Assembly: GCA_022747635.1 (NCBI GenBank)
Contig: JAKTNV010000009.1
Location: forward strand, 2,291,564 to 2,355,563
Source: Hetaerina americana
Taxonomy: Eukaryota; Arthropoda; Insecta; Odonata; Calopterygidae
DNA: 64,000 bases
Reading direction: 5' to 3'
Every line of letters starts with the position of its first letter. Position 1 is the first letter of the stretch. The translations under genes were made by a program, and so were the position numbers. The notes beneath the pieces are model-generated. The model made no database searches, was not told the DNA's origin, and saw only the letters and a list, made by a program, of their open reading frames with translations. Below are positions 1 to 10,118 of the stretch, piece after piece.

Positions 1-471
1 CGCACCATGCAACCGCCCACAATGCAAATGCTGTCCTCTTTTAAGACCCTCCCCTCACTCAGTACCAACTCCCAACCGCTCGCCACCTGTACCTAAAAAA
101 TATTATATATCGCCTCTCCTGCAACTTCTGCCCTGCCTTCTACGTGGGCAAATGCACGACCACACTTTCCCTCCGCATGAATAACCACCGATATTCTACC
201 AAATCTCCAACCTTCCTTAATTATCCCATCCCTACTCACAACCAATCTTTTGATGACTGCTTCTCTGTTTCGGTGATTGAAACCCTTCCCAAATATGCTA
301 ATATCATAGAGGTGAGAACCCGCGAGATGGCGCATATCTGGGTGACCCAGTCATTTAAACCGCCCGGACTGAACCAAGCCCACTGAATGCATTCAATAGC
401 TGCCTAAATATCCCCTCCAGCCCATTTGTTCATTTCCCATTGGTCCTTTACCTCTCCTCCCCTCACCCCTC
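1..471 (+). mobile_element. Penelope-like element, 3' fragment with GIY-YIG endonuclease
   Basis: This is the 3' part of a PLE cut by the window edge. From about 96 to 385 it reads KNIIYRLSC, then FYVGKCTT, LSLRMNNHRYS and [11 protein letters not shown], ending in a stop at 385. This is the GIY-YIG-type domain that follows the reverse transcriptase in PLEs. The expected FYVGE is FYVGK here, and the frame is disturbed just upstream of 96. The same text occurs at 24150-24557, where it is better preserved. Bases 386-471 are its 3' untranslated part. It stops abruptly at about 471, where another PLE begins without the usual tail, so it is truncated and non-functional. Confidence 0.85.
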
Positions 472-2179
472 GACAATGAAATATCCGTTCTTAGTAAAGG
501 CCTATCCTTCTCCCCAACACCAAAAATAAACCACATAAACATACTCACTGATACCCTCAATTTCTGCCGAAACCTTCGATGGCGCGCCTTCTGGAAATCA
601 CAAAGTAAACCTTTCAGTAACTTAAACACCAATCCGCACTTGACAAATTCCGCCCGGCTTCAACTCATGAGCCAAAACCCCTTCCTAGTAACCATCCTGT
701 CGAAATTTTTATACGCCTCCTTATCGAAAAAGTTTCCAATCAATCCTTCAGAAAACATCTCAGACCGAAAAATGACCTCTCCATAAACGAACGTCATGCC
801 CTAAAAACCCTACAGTCCAATCCTAACATCGTTGTTACCTCCGCCGATAAAGGCTCCTCTGTTGTAATTCTTAGCACCAATGATTATATTTCCAAAGCCC
901 TCGCTCACCTGAACGATACATCTACCTATACCACTCTAACCAAAAACCCAACACAAACTTTCCAAACCGAAATTCGGTCTTTTCTCCTCCACTCCGAACC
1001 AGAAGAAGGCCTCACCTCCCAAGACATATCCCTACTTCCACCCCCAAACCACAGAACACCCCAGTTTTATCTACTCCCAAAAATACACAAACCCAACATC
1101 CCCTGTCGTCCTATAGTTTCCAGTTACAATTCTCCCACTGAAAGAATCTCCGCATTCCTTAACCACCACCTACAACCACTTGTACTCTCCTTGCCCTCCT
1201 TCACGAAAGACACGTACCACTTCCTCGACCGTCTAAATTCCGTCTCTATTCCCTCCACACCCAACCTACTTATGGCCACCATCGACGTCACCTCACTTTA
1301 CACTTCTATTCCCCATGCAGAAGGTTTATCCTCCCTCCGGCATTATCTCTCTCTACGCCCCCTACCCCAGCGCCCCTCAACGGAATTTCTCCTCAATCTT
1401 GCCACTTTCGTCCTAACTAAAAATTCATTCACTTTCCAAAATTATTTTTACCTACAGACAAAAGGCACAGCGATGGGAACGAGGATGACACCATCATTCG
1501 CCAATCTCTTCATGGGCCATCTCGAAGAGACTTTCCTGTCACACCAACCCCTTCAACCTCTTTTCTGGGTCCGCTACATAGACGATATTTTTATTCTCTG
1601 GACACATGGCTCTGATTCTCTCAACAATTTCTTATCCGCCTTAAATTCATCTTTCACTGTTAAATTCACCTCTTCCTTTTCAGACTCCACCATCACCTTT
1701 CTTGACACAGACATCTCACTTCAAAACAACAAATTCACTACTTCAGTACACATCAAAGCCACTAACCATCAGCAATACCTACACCACACAAGCTGTCATC
1801 CTCAACACACGAAACGCTCGATTCCTAACTCTCTCCCTATCCGCGGACACCGAATTTGCAACACCACAGCCACTCTCAACAAATACCTTGCCAATCTACA
1901 CCTTGCACTCCTCAAACGCGGTTACAGAAAAGTTACTACGAAATAAAATCCACCGTTCCACCCGACCACACACACCACACAATAACAAGCCCACATCTGA
2001 CGCAGGACTCAACCTTTGCACCACCTATTTCCCCGGATCACACAGACTGAAAACCCTCCTTAAAGAACTGTTTCCAATTTTACATGACAATGACGCGACC
2101 TCATCCTTACTACCCCAATGCCCATCTATCGCATACAGACGACCCGCCAATCTCAAAAACCTTCTGAGATTTAATTAAA
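472..2179 (+). pseudogene. Penelope-type reverse transcriptase (frameshifted)
   Basis: Frame 1 from 472 to about 690 gives LSKGLSFSPTP and RWRAFWKSQ. Frame 3 from about 660 to 1946 gives TSADKGSSVVIL, FYLLPKIHKPNIPCRPIVSS, then motif A DVTSLYTSIP, KGTAMGTRM, and the catalytic FWVRYIDDIFILW at about 1567-1605, followed by FLDTDISL. A further frameshift near 1925 continues as EKLLRNKI to LCTTYFPGSHRLK (about 2040) and RRPANLKNLL. These motifs in this order are diagnostic of PLE RTs, which are related to telomerase. The catalytic aspartates are intact, so decay is by frameshift rather than active-site loss. No single ATG start is supportable. Confidence 0.88.
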
Positions 2180-2221
2180 TTTGGCGCCCCCCCGTGACAA
2201 ATTTCCCAATATTTCCCCAAC

Positions 2222-2629
2222 TTTCAACCGCCCCCGATGTAAAACCTGTCCTCTTATTATGCCTACTCCCCTCTCCCTACATCCCCACATAGCCTCCTCA
2301 CCTCGTTCCCACGCTAATTGCCTCTCAAAAAATATTATTTATCTTTTATCATGCAAACATTGCACTTCCTTTTACATAGGTGAATGCATTACCCCTTATC
2401 CATCCGAATGAATAATCACCGGTACTCCAGCAATTCTGCCTCACTCTCTTCTCTTCCTATCCCTTCACACGCCAATTCCCACAACCTTTCATTCGACCAG
2501 TGTTTTGCTCTAAGCATCCTAGAATCCCTACCTGATTCAGCTACCAACATAGAGGTGAGAACTCGTGAATCCGCCTACATACTATCCTTCCGTTCCTTTA
2601 AAATTCCCACCCTTAACCGCCATATTTAA
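2222..2629 (+). pseudogene. PLE GIY-YIG endonuclease domain (frameshifted)
   Basis: A cysteine-bearing linker NRPRCKTCPL is followed by KNIIYLLSCKHC, FYIGECIT, then after a frameshift near 2395 LSIRMNNHRYS, LSFDQCFALSILESLP and IEVRTRES, with a stop at 2627-2629. The IIYLL/FYIGE pair corresponds to the GIY and YIG strands, and R of LSIRMNNHR to the conserved arginine. It is thought to nick target DNA for PLE insertion. The same domain without the frameshift is at 14477-14761. Identification rests on motif order only. Confidence 0.82.
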
Positions 2630-2713
2630 TTTCCCTCCCAGCATTCCCTCCATACCTCCCCTCCACGCCCATAGCCCTTTCCCCTCTCTCCAGCAATAGC
2701 ATATTTTCAGTAT

Positions 2714-2748
2714 CTCTTGAAGAAGGCCTCTGAGAGGGCCGAAAGCTC
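2714..2748 (+). ncRNA. Hammerhead-ribozyme-like core in PLE tail (degenerate)
   Basis: TTGAAGA is followed by one base, a GGCC..GGGCC hairpin and then GAAAG. This matches the hammerhead layout CUGANGA, stem II, GAAA, except for U in place of the first C. Hammerhead motifs are known in PLEs. The same layout recurs in other PLE tails in this window, which supports the call, but helices I and III are short and cleavage is unproven. Confidence 0.4.
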
Positions 2749-2820
2749 GAACAATTTACCGTGTGAGTGTTCTTTTAAATGTGTCTATTCTTTTCTATTT
2801 GTGTTATATTTTGTCAGCCC

Positions 2821-2821
<1 letters not shown>

Positions 2822-2880
<59 letters not shown>
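2822..2880. repeat. (TA)n microsatellite bordering PLE tail
   Basis: About 58 bp of uninterrupted TA dinucleotides follow directly after the PLE tail ending CAGCCCA. Translated it yields only meaningless IYIYIY reading frames. Confidence 0.97.
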
Positions 2881-2881
<1 letters not shown>

Positions 2882-2894
2882 TTTCAGTTCATAA

Positions 2895-3335
2895 AATCAG
2901 TTATATTCATTGATGAGCCAGCTTTAGTTTGTCAGTCAGCCAAGGGGTTGTTGCGAGCATCGCTGAGTGAATTTGAAATTCAGTGCGACAGGTATCGGAT
3001 GAGAATCAATATTAATAAAACATTGGTTATGCGATTTTCTAAAAAGAAAAAGGCTAAGCTTAACATTAAAATAGAAGGGCAAAAACTAGAGCTGGAAGAA
3101 CAGTTTACAAGGTTTGTTGGGAGAAATCCTATGGAGGCAGGAAAATTGGATGAAGGGGTTATTGACCGGCAGTGGGATGTTGACGACTGTAATAGAGGGG
3201 AGAATGTTAGGCAAATGAGGAAAGGAAAGGAACAGGATAGGGATGTTGGACGGGATGAAGGAAGTACTCAGAGATGGATAGGGAATTGTTGTAGAAGAGG
3301 GACCTGATGTAGAGGAGGATGTTGTGTTTTGCTAG
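2895..3335 (+). pseudogene. LINE-A reverse transcriptase fragment with internal deletion
   Basis: The reading KSVIFIDEPALVCQSAKG is a decayed copy of the RT catalytic block (KSVRFADDQALVC in the 54 kb copy). It continues through RININKTLVMRFS and KLELEEQFT and then jumps directly to the C-terminal tail VGRNPMEAGK. Other copies (45.5 and 51 kb) have about 250-300 bp between these segments, so a deletion joins them at about 3112. A stop follows at about 3305. The catalytic FADD has become FIDE. This is a dead LINE remnant. Confidence 0.8.
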
Positions 3336-3359
3336 GGATCACAAATTATTTAATTAGTA

Positions 3360-3594
3360 ATTATGTCCATCCAAACACCTACCATAACCGATATATTACC
3401 TAATAATAATAATATATATATATATATTACATTATATATATATATACAATTTACCGTCCTATCAAATGTTGCTATTCTATTCTATTTGTGTTATATTGTG
3501 TCAGCCCAATATATATACATAAATATATATATATATAGTATATATATAGCATATACATAAATATATATGTATATATATATATTTATGTATATAT
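3360..3594. repeat. AT-rich microsatellite with an embedded PLE-tail scrap
   Basis: TA-rich runs surround bases 3448-3511, which read TTACCGTCCTATCAAATG to GTCAGCCCAATATA. That is a 5'-truncated copy of the same PLE tail seen at 2755-2823 and 3759-3826. It shows a third PLE end lying against TA repeats here. No gene. Confidence 0.75.
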
Positions 3595-3826
3595 ATTGGG
3601 CTGACACAATATAACACAAATAGAATAGAATAACAACATTTGATAGGACACTCACACGGTAAATTGTTCAAGCTTTCGGCCCTCTCAGAGGCTTTCTTCA
3701 AGAGAGGCTCAGTCTCTCTTGAAGAAGGCCTCTGAGAGGGCCGAAAGCTTGAACAATTTACCGTGTGAGTGTCCTATCAAATGTTGTTATTCTATTCTAT
3801 TTGTGTTATATTGTGTCAGCCCATTA
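3595..3826. repeat. Palindrome of two inverted PLE tails
   Basis: Left arm 3595-3706 (minus orientation) and right arm 3714-3826 (plus) are near-perfect reverse complements of about 112 bp around a 7-bp spacer. Each arm contains the tail with the hammerhead-like core (about 3671-3702 minus; 3719-3745 plus) and ends at GTCAGCCC. One visible mismatch is AAGAAAGC versus AAGAAGGC. Head-to-head terminal-repeat arrangements are known for PLEs. Confidence 0.85.
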
Positions 3827-3862
3827 TTGTGCCGCTCGTGTGAGTTTTTCCGTACAATCGTG

Positions 3863-3970
<108 letters not shown>

Positions 3971-4070
3971 CAAGCAAAGGAGTAATTTTGCGTCAGCCAA
4001 GAAAACGAAACGATAGAAAAACATCCGTGGTAATTTAGTACAAGATACGAGTACGTACACGCACATACTA

Positions 4071-4823
4071 CGAGGGTCATCCGGAAAGTAGTACCCGTTC
4101 GTGCCGCATGAAGTGCTGACGACGCGAGTAGCCGCTGGACGAGGTCAGATAGCTTCAGTGGCTTGTCTGCCTTCTCTGAGCCAAGTTGCGTGACGCTAGC
4201 ATTGCCTGTGTTGTTTCTGTGATTGTTTACAATGTTTAAAAAAATTGAGAACGCCGCCAGTTGTGAAGTGAGGGCAGTGATTAAATTCCTCAATGCAAGA
4301 AACGTTCGCCCATGTGATATTCATCGCCAATTAAAGGAGGTGTATGGAGACAATGTAATGGACGAGTCGTCTGTTCGGCGGTGGTGTCGCAACTTCAACA
4401 TGGGGAGGGGGAACACACACGACGATGAGCGTTCGGGGAGACCGTCTGTCATTACAGACCAACTGGTGAGCTCAGTTGACGAATTCGTGAGGAACGATCG
4501 GCGCGTCACAATTGATGACATCTGTGAGCATTTTCCCAATGTTTCTCGAACAATTGTTCATGAAATTGTTAAACACCATCTGCATTATGCAAAAATTTGT
4601 GCAAGATGGGTCCCTCGCGTATCTCAATGAGCTGGCGGCGAAGGACTATGCAGCAGGAATACAGAAACTTGTCACACGTTATGACAAATGCCTTAATTTG
4701 CTTGGAGATTATGTTGAGAAGTAGTTTAAAGTATCCTCTTTCAAATAAAATTTTTTATGTTTGTTAATATTTACTTTTGTGTCTTTATTTCACGAACGGG
4801 TACTACTTTCCGGATGACCCTCG
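4071..4823 (+). mobile_element. Internally deleted mariner, copy 1 (753 bp)
   Basis: It is bounded by perfect 33-bp terminal inverted repeats (CGAGGGTCATCCGG at the left; reverse complement at 4791-4823) and a TA target duplication at 4069-4070 and 4824-4825. It retains the transposase N-terminus (4232-4630) and, in another frame, the C-terminus (LVTRYDKCLNLLGDYVEK, stop at 4722-4724). The central catalytic region with GDETW, HDNAP and SPDLAP is absent. AATAAAA at about 4744 could be a poly(A) signal. Family members are normally about 1.3 kb. An apparently identical copy lies exactly 39,100 bp downstream. Confidence 0.95.
4232..4630 (+). CDS. Truncated mariner transposase: DNA-binding domain only
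   Basis: This 132-residue ORF starts at ATG 4232 (MFKKIENAAS). Residues about 8-60 match the first helix-turn-helix of mariner transposases (VIKFLNARNVRPCDIHRQL, SVRRWCRNF). The GRP linker follows (RSGRPS), then a second helix-turn-helix (VTIDDICEHF, SRTIVHEIV) and the start of the WVPR motif near residue 128. The stop comes three codons after that, at the deletion junction. No catalytic aspartate remains. If expressed it could bind the element ends but not cut them. This is inference; no expression evidence is visible. Confidence 0.8.
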   Translation: MFKKIENAASCEVRAVIKFLNARNVRPCDIHRQLKEVYGDNVMDESSVRRWCRNFNMGRGNTHDDERSGRPSVITDQLVSSVDEFVRNDRRVTIDDICEHFPNVSRTIVHEIVKHHLHYAKICARWVPRVSQ

Positions 4824-4851
4824 TACATACGCTCCCCTTTTTCCTCCCCAG

Positions 4852-5286
4852 GTGCAACTAGAGCTTCCCACGACCCCTAAGGCCAAAGAAACGTCCACGA
4901 CGGAGACACCCGCGCCCTACCCGCCCACCACCCAAGCCCCGGATCCGCCCCCCACCGACACACCGTCCACCGATGCCCCGGATCCGCCCCCCACCGATCC
5001 ACCCACCACCGAGGCTCTAGATCCGCCCCCGACGGAACCGCCACCGCCGCCCCCGACCGTGTTCCCGCCCAGGACGTCCATCTGCGTCCTCATGACCGCC
5101 GCCGGGATGATGACTTCGGAGATCTCCGGAGGCGTGTTTATCACGCAGGAGATCAAGGGAGGCCCCGTGGTGCTTTCGGGGACCATCCAGGGCCTCGACC
5201 CCGGCTTGCACGCGTTCCACCTGCACAGGGACGCGGCCGTCGGAGGGGATTGCGCAGCGGCGGGGCCACACTTCAACCCCTTCAAC
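4852..5286 (+). CDS. Cu/Zn superoxide dismutase, exon A (linker plus N-terminal half of domain)
   Basis: This exon is 145 codons, phase 0 at both ends, after TTTTCCTCCCCAG and before GTGAGC. Residues 1-70 are a Thr/Pro-rich linker with repeated DPPPT/DAPDPPP units, likely extracellular and O-glycosylated. From about residue 77 the SOD fold follows (CVLMTAAG to GLDPGLHAFHLH, GDCAAAGPHFNPFN). Copper ligands are H123 and H125, the bridging histidine is H140 and the disulfide cysteine is C133. A signal peptide is expected in an upstream exon, which I could not find. Cu/Zn SOD dismutates superoxide to oxygen and hydrogen peroxide. The next exon begins at 10119. A mariner ends 28 bp upstream of this exon. 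Confidence 0.9.
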
Positions 5287-7277
5287 GTGAGCACCGGCCT
5301 ACGGGCTAAACCGGCGATCGATTCGAATTTGCGTCCGCCCGCGCCAAAATATCGCCTACGTACACCCCCTGAGGGAACCGGCTGGGATGCATTGGATCAG
5401 TCAATGAATCATCTCCCAGATCAAGCAAATTGATAATGAATACGATGCTCGAAGCAAGCAATAAATACGAAAACACCTGGGTTTCGATTAAAATGCGAAT
5501 GTTTTGTTCGAACAAACGGAAGCCATTCGTATTCGGAGACTATGGCGGTGATTATTACTCCGCCATGAGCATTGAACATGGTGATCGATAGTGGAATCGT
5601 ATCGAAATGGTTACGATACACGTCAAAGTCGTAAACCGCAAGGTGGAACTTCGCGATTATATCCAAAACGCAATGAGTAATGAAGAACCGCATAAATAAT
5701 TGGACGAAAATTTGGATTATATTTTCGATATTTAATTAGAAATACAGACCTATTGCAAACAAAATGTCCATATTAGAAAAATTTTGTATCTAAGTGGAAG
5801 TGAGAGGGGTCGATATTGGTGCGACCAACCGACGCGTGCAAATTTGTTTTGGCCGACTTGAGGGAGGCGATGCGAGCGGGAAGGCAAAGCCCAAGGAGCT
5901 AATATAAAAGGCGGCTCGCTTTTGCACACATCGTCAATAATACAGACCGATGCTCAAAACACATTGGGATTCAGTGCTCACTCATTCGCTCAGCACCTCG
6001 TGAAAGAAGGCAATAGATAATGTCGCGCTTCCATGACGATTTCGGCGCCGTTATCATTACAGAGTCGGAGAATATACATATATGCAACTAAAATCGTCAT
6101 TGGTGACAGCAATTTATGATAAAGACTCGGTCCGACTGTAAAACACTTACACGGAGTCTTACGCTTTACTTGAGCGCAATCGAAACGAGATAATTGTGAT
6201 GCCATCGGAGGTTTATTCTTCGCGATTCGAATTGCGAAGTCGGCCTTCAAATCAAAAAGCGAAAAGCCAAAAAGAAAGAAAGAGCTACTCCTGCCCGAGA
6301 GGGAAATTATATTGAGTATAAATGGCGGAACGCGCGATTGATCGAATTACGACGACACTCGCGGAGCATGACGTCACTCGATAAAGTCAACATGGCGTAT
6401 CGTCGCAATGTCCGCAGTGCGTGGAAGTTTATCCTTGACTTTTTCGAATGACACTTCAGTTGTTCGTGGCTTGGAGACCTTTCTTGCAGTCACCGACGAA
6501 GACTGTCGCATATTTAGCTTATCGTGCAAATTCAGACAAATTTCGCATTGAAAGCCCAAGCATCACAAACAATTCACACATCATGAAAAAATAAAAAAAA
6601 TTATCAAGTCTCTAGTTTGTTTACCTCGCACATCACGGGGAAACTTTAAAACCAAAAAAATTGCTTCCCATCAAACGAATTTCCCACCTAACAGTGGCAC
6701 AAACGTAGAATGTGAAACTGTGAACTATACAGTCAAGGTAGTCTTAAGAATTCGGGCCTTCAAATGCTCTATCGGCACATCCTTCAGTTTACCATCGCCG
6801 TAATCTAACCACAAATAATTCTCAGGATTTCTTCACGTGAAAAACGTTTTTAATTTCGGCCATGGCTTCCAGATATGCGCGCGAATTGATGAAATCATTG
6901 AAAAACATATTAACAAAGTTAACCCATATTGCATCAGTTTTAGTGTCGCAATCCAAACCAAGCATAAAATGATAATCTGAAGTACAGCGTACGTTCCTTG
7001 TACGAGGAGGCGGTGGAAGCCATTGAACAGGGAACGATTTCGAGAAAGCGACAGCAAGCGTGGTGAATCCTCCGATGTGAAAATTACAACTGACAAGCGT
7101 TGACAGAAGGCGGTGAATTGCATTGTACGAGGTGCAGGAAGCATGAAAATGGCACAAGACGACGGAATTGTTTTAGTATCGTATGTGTTGGACTCTGTAG
7201 GTTCTTAAAGCTTAAATCATCAACGTTATGCGTCCTGTCCATACGGAAGGGGTGGGTTCATGGTGAGAAGGAAGGAG

Positions 7278-7510
7278 AGGGGTTTGTTGGGAGAAATCCT
7301 ATGGAGGCAGGAAAAGTGGATGAATGGGGTATTGACCGGCAGTGGGATGTTGAAGACTGTAATAGAGGGGAGAATGTTAGACAAACGAGGAAAGGGAAGG
7401 AACAGGATAGGGATGTTGGACGGGATGAAGGCAGTACTCAGAGATGGATAGGGACTTGTTGTAGAGTAGGATATTGGGTTGTGCTTTCTAAGGAGAGAGA
7501 GAAAACAATG
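7278..7510 (+). mobile_element. LINE-A 3' tail, first copy in SOD intron
   Basis: RGLLGEILWRQEKW, GSGMLKTVIEGRML and GKGRNRIGMLDG form the extreme C-terminus of the LINE-A RT polyprotein, as in the 8 kb and 51 kb copies. It is 5'-truncated at about 7278 and ends in untranslated sequence near 7510. It lies in sense orientation in the host intron. Confidence 0.75.
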
Positions 7511-7534
7511 TATCGCTGTACATATAAATAGGCT

Positions 7535-8175
7535 GCGTCCTAGGTTATGTGGTTTTCTAGAAAGAGAAAGGCTACGTTATTACGGGAGGGTACACTAGAA
7601 TAGGTGGAACAGTTTACTTATCTCAGAAGTGTTTTGGACCAGCACGGTCAAAGTGGTAGGGACGTAAGGAGAATAATTGCGCTAGGCAAAGAAGCTTTCA
7701 CAAGGAGAGAGTTGATGACAGGGACGTTGAATTAGGATTTTAAGATAAGACCAGTAAAAACTTTTATATGGAGCGTAGCTATGTACGGCGTGGAAACGTG
7801 GTCATTGAAGCAGGAGGATAGACGTAGACTGGAGGCTTTTGAAATGTGGGTGTGGAGAAGAATGGAGAAGGTGAAATGGACAGAGAAGAAAACGAATGAG
7901 GAAGTACTTGGTATGGTGGGCGAAGAGAGGGGTATGTTGGGAGAAACCCTATGGAGGCAGAAAAATGTATGAAAGGCGTATTGATCGGCAGTGGGATGTT
8001 GAAGACTGTAATTGAGGGGAGAATGTTAGGCAAACGAGGAAAAGGAAGGAACAGGATAGGGATGTTGGACGGGACGAAGGGAGGAAGGAAATTCTCAGAG
8101 GTGGAGAGGGACTTGTCGTAGCGCCCAATTACAGGTTAGTGTAGTTTGTTCAATGGTACATATAGGATGTGTCCA
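7535..8175 (+). mobile_element. LINE-A RT C-terminus and 3' end, second copy
   Basis: From about 7610, EQFTYL.SVLDQHGQ is followed by MYGVETWSLKQEDRRRLEAFEMWVWRRMEKVKWTEK, EEVLGMVGEERG and the tail ending near 8100. Frameshifts at about 7970 and elsewhere interrupt it. A 3' untranslated stretch with ATAGGATGTGTCCATCC ends about 8175. It stands directly downstream of a second partial tail in the same orientation. Confidence 0.78.
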
Positions 8176-8689
8176 TCCAAAACCTTAAGACTCTTAACCT
8201 GTAGAATGCCAAATTATAATAATTTTGTGTCCTTCAACGTGGGACATAGTTGTAGCATGGGGTAAGATTTAATGTCTGAAAAGGGTTTTTGAGCACCATA
8301 GTTTCCCAAGAGCGTTTATTAATTACTGATGCGTTCTTGTAAGAAGGGGATCGCTGGCCACGGTTGGAGGGAGGAGAGGAACGAAAGCGTTCGTTTTAGC
8401 AGGGGTGGCAGCTTTAGAAGTGACCATAGTGGTGATTTGGATTGGTGTGAAAGGAGGTATTAAATATATTGCTCTTGAGGTGTACGTCGACGTTCAGAAA
8501 GAAATGGTGCCGCCAGAGCTTGATTTCTCCGTAATTTCCAGCATATACATAGACGTGAAGCTTGGAGGTCAAGGGTCACCGTATACCCCAATTTGCCCCG
8601 AATTTACTAGGCACTAATCTCGGATCGAGAGAGACGGAGATCAAAAACATTTCTCTTGAAAAAGGTGTCTACATTAGGCTTTAACCATT

Positions 8690-8880
8690 TCACATCGACA
8701 TCTAAATAATAATAATCCACGAGCCGCCACTTGGGCTAGGTTAGGTTACCAATCATACGAACACAATCTCAATCATGTCATATCTAAATTAATATACGTT
8801 TGATCATGCACTCGAACAAATTTAATCAGAACTCGAAAGAAGGTAATAGGGTAAGGTAAGGAAGTCTAATAGGTTTGCAT
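8690..8880 (-). repeat. LINE 3'-end remnant (52-53 kb subfamily), minus strand
   Basis: The reverse complement contains GTTCGAGTGCATGATC and CATGATTG, followed by a decayed GCC..GGC terminal hairpin and ATTATTATTTAGATG. The same order occurs at 53375-53510 on the plus strand. It is much diverged, and no coding sequence is left. Confidence 0.55.
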
Positions 8881-9299
8881 TGAATAAACTGCGTCTTTTA
8901 TCATAGAAATATGATTCCATTGAAATTTGGTAGGTTTTTTGTGAGCCTGCGGGTACCTTTGTCGACGTCCCTTGAAGACAGTTATCTCACATTCACACTC
9001 TCTCCCCATCCACTCCCACGCGCCACGTTCTTATCTCTCGATTATTGAGACATAGGTACTCCATTTTAAAAAGATCTCCTCGACCAATCGCCTTTCCCCT
9101 AAAATTTCCTGATTTTACTTACAACCTCCTAATGATGACTAATATACGCATGTCACCAACATTACGATCCTCCGAAATTTCACCTAAAACTATTTACGAA
9201 CGTTTACTTACCAGACGTGACAGGAAGACTCTTCAGGGTGAAGCTGAAACTTCGCCTGGTTGTGTTCAGTCACAACAATTTGTCTTGTAGTTTTGTGGT

Positions 9300-9785
9300 T
9301 TACCTTGCTCCTTGTTTTTCGCCATGGCGGATTTAAGTGAAGCGTGCAATACTTTGAAAATTTGCTTCCAGCGTGGGAAAAAAAGCCGCAGAAACTGTTA
9401 AGATGTTACAAACAGCTGACAAGGATTGTGCTATGGGAAAAACTCGCGGCGTACCAATGGTTTTCTCGTTTCGAGGAAAGTGAAAAGTTACTTGTTAACA
9501 AACCTCGTTCAGGACGTATGTTAACTTCTATAACTGACGAAAATTTGGAAAAAGTTGAACAGTCTGACCTGGTAAAACGATTAGCGCTCCGACCTGTTGG
9601 ATAAACAGTCTGACCTGGTGGGACGAATACGGAATGCACCATCCCCCTCTCACATCGAAAAAACAAACGAGCATCGTCTTGAGGTTGGATTTCACTTTAG
9701 GAACGTTTTTTTGGGGCGAGGTGGATATGATATCTTCCACTTGCTTGACTGTTGTTTGGTTTCGGGGTCGGAGACATAGCACCAT
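9300..9785. mobile_element. Rearranged mariner with inverted halves
   Basis: On the plus strand, 9350-9560 gives transposase N-terminal text (AYQWFSRFEESEKLL, KPRSGRMLTSITDENLEKVE). On the minus strand, 9590-9785 gives the middle of a mariner transposase (RVKSNLKTMLVCFFD, MVHSVFVPPGQTV). These belong in one orientation in an intact gene, so the locus is a fusion of oppositely oriented pieces. The repeated CAGTCTGACCTGGT near 9561 and 9608 marks the junction. It is non-functional. Confidence 0.7.
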
Positions 9786-10118
9786 GAATCTTCAACAGTA
9801 ATGGACCTTGGATAAAATAAATCTGGGTTGGTTCGGAGTTGGTCCTTCAATGCACGGCAAGTTTCAATTCGACTCTTTTTGCAGTTAGGTCAGGACCCGA
9901 GGCACGAATTTTTCAGTGACCCTTCTCATCTTCCAATCTTCCGACAAAATTCACAGAACCCAGCTCCAAATTATTCCAGATAACTTGCTAATCATTTCAA
10001 AAGTCCTTCGCTTGTCTTCGGGCACGAATGCATGGACTTTTAACCCCCTCGTGTTTCGCAGAAATTGCAAGGGAACCTTTCACGAAATGTGAGCTTTAAT
10101 TAGCCTCTTGATTTTCAG

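Larger units (their letters stand above)
472..2823 (+). mobile_element. Penelope-like retroelement, near-complete but frameshifted
   Basis: This element holds an RT region, a GIY-YIG endonuclease region and a 3' tail ending GTCAGCCCA next to a (TA)n tract. Domain order is that of PLEs. It begins within coding sequence (LSKGLSFSPTP at about 487, a conserved PLE N-terminal motif) directly after another PLE copy, so it lacks its own 5' end. At least three frame disruptions (about 660-700, 1925 and 2180, plus one inside the endonuclease near 2395) make it dead. Its diverged relative at 13795 shares the same RT wording, so this is a multi-copy family distinct from the 23 kb one. Confidence 0.85.
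5287..10118 (+). other. SOD intron (4.8 kb) filled with repeats
   Basis: The intron runs from GTGAGC at 5287 to TTTTCAG at 10118. Splicing gives HFNP-FNST-HGGP, the four-residue spacing seen in animal Cu/Zn SODs, which supports both junctions. Inside lie LINE-A tails (7278-8170), a LINE-C-type 3' end (8690-8880) and a rearranged mariner (9300-9785). The stretch 5300-7250 contains no recognisable gene or known repeat. It does contain TATAAAAGG at about 5903, whose meaning is unknown. An open frame at 6374-6559 on the minus strand matches nothing I know. Confidence 0.85.

Noticed and set aside
2717..3307. 196-codon open frame crossing a PLE tail, a TA tract and a LINE fragment
   Set aside because: The frame is joined through IYIYIY microsatellite translation and covers three unrelated elements; it is fortuitous.
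5897..5945. TATA box (TATAAAAGG) as promoter of an intronic gene
   Set aside because: No coding sequence or repeat structure follows that would use it; it stays a bare sequence match.
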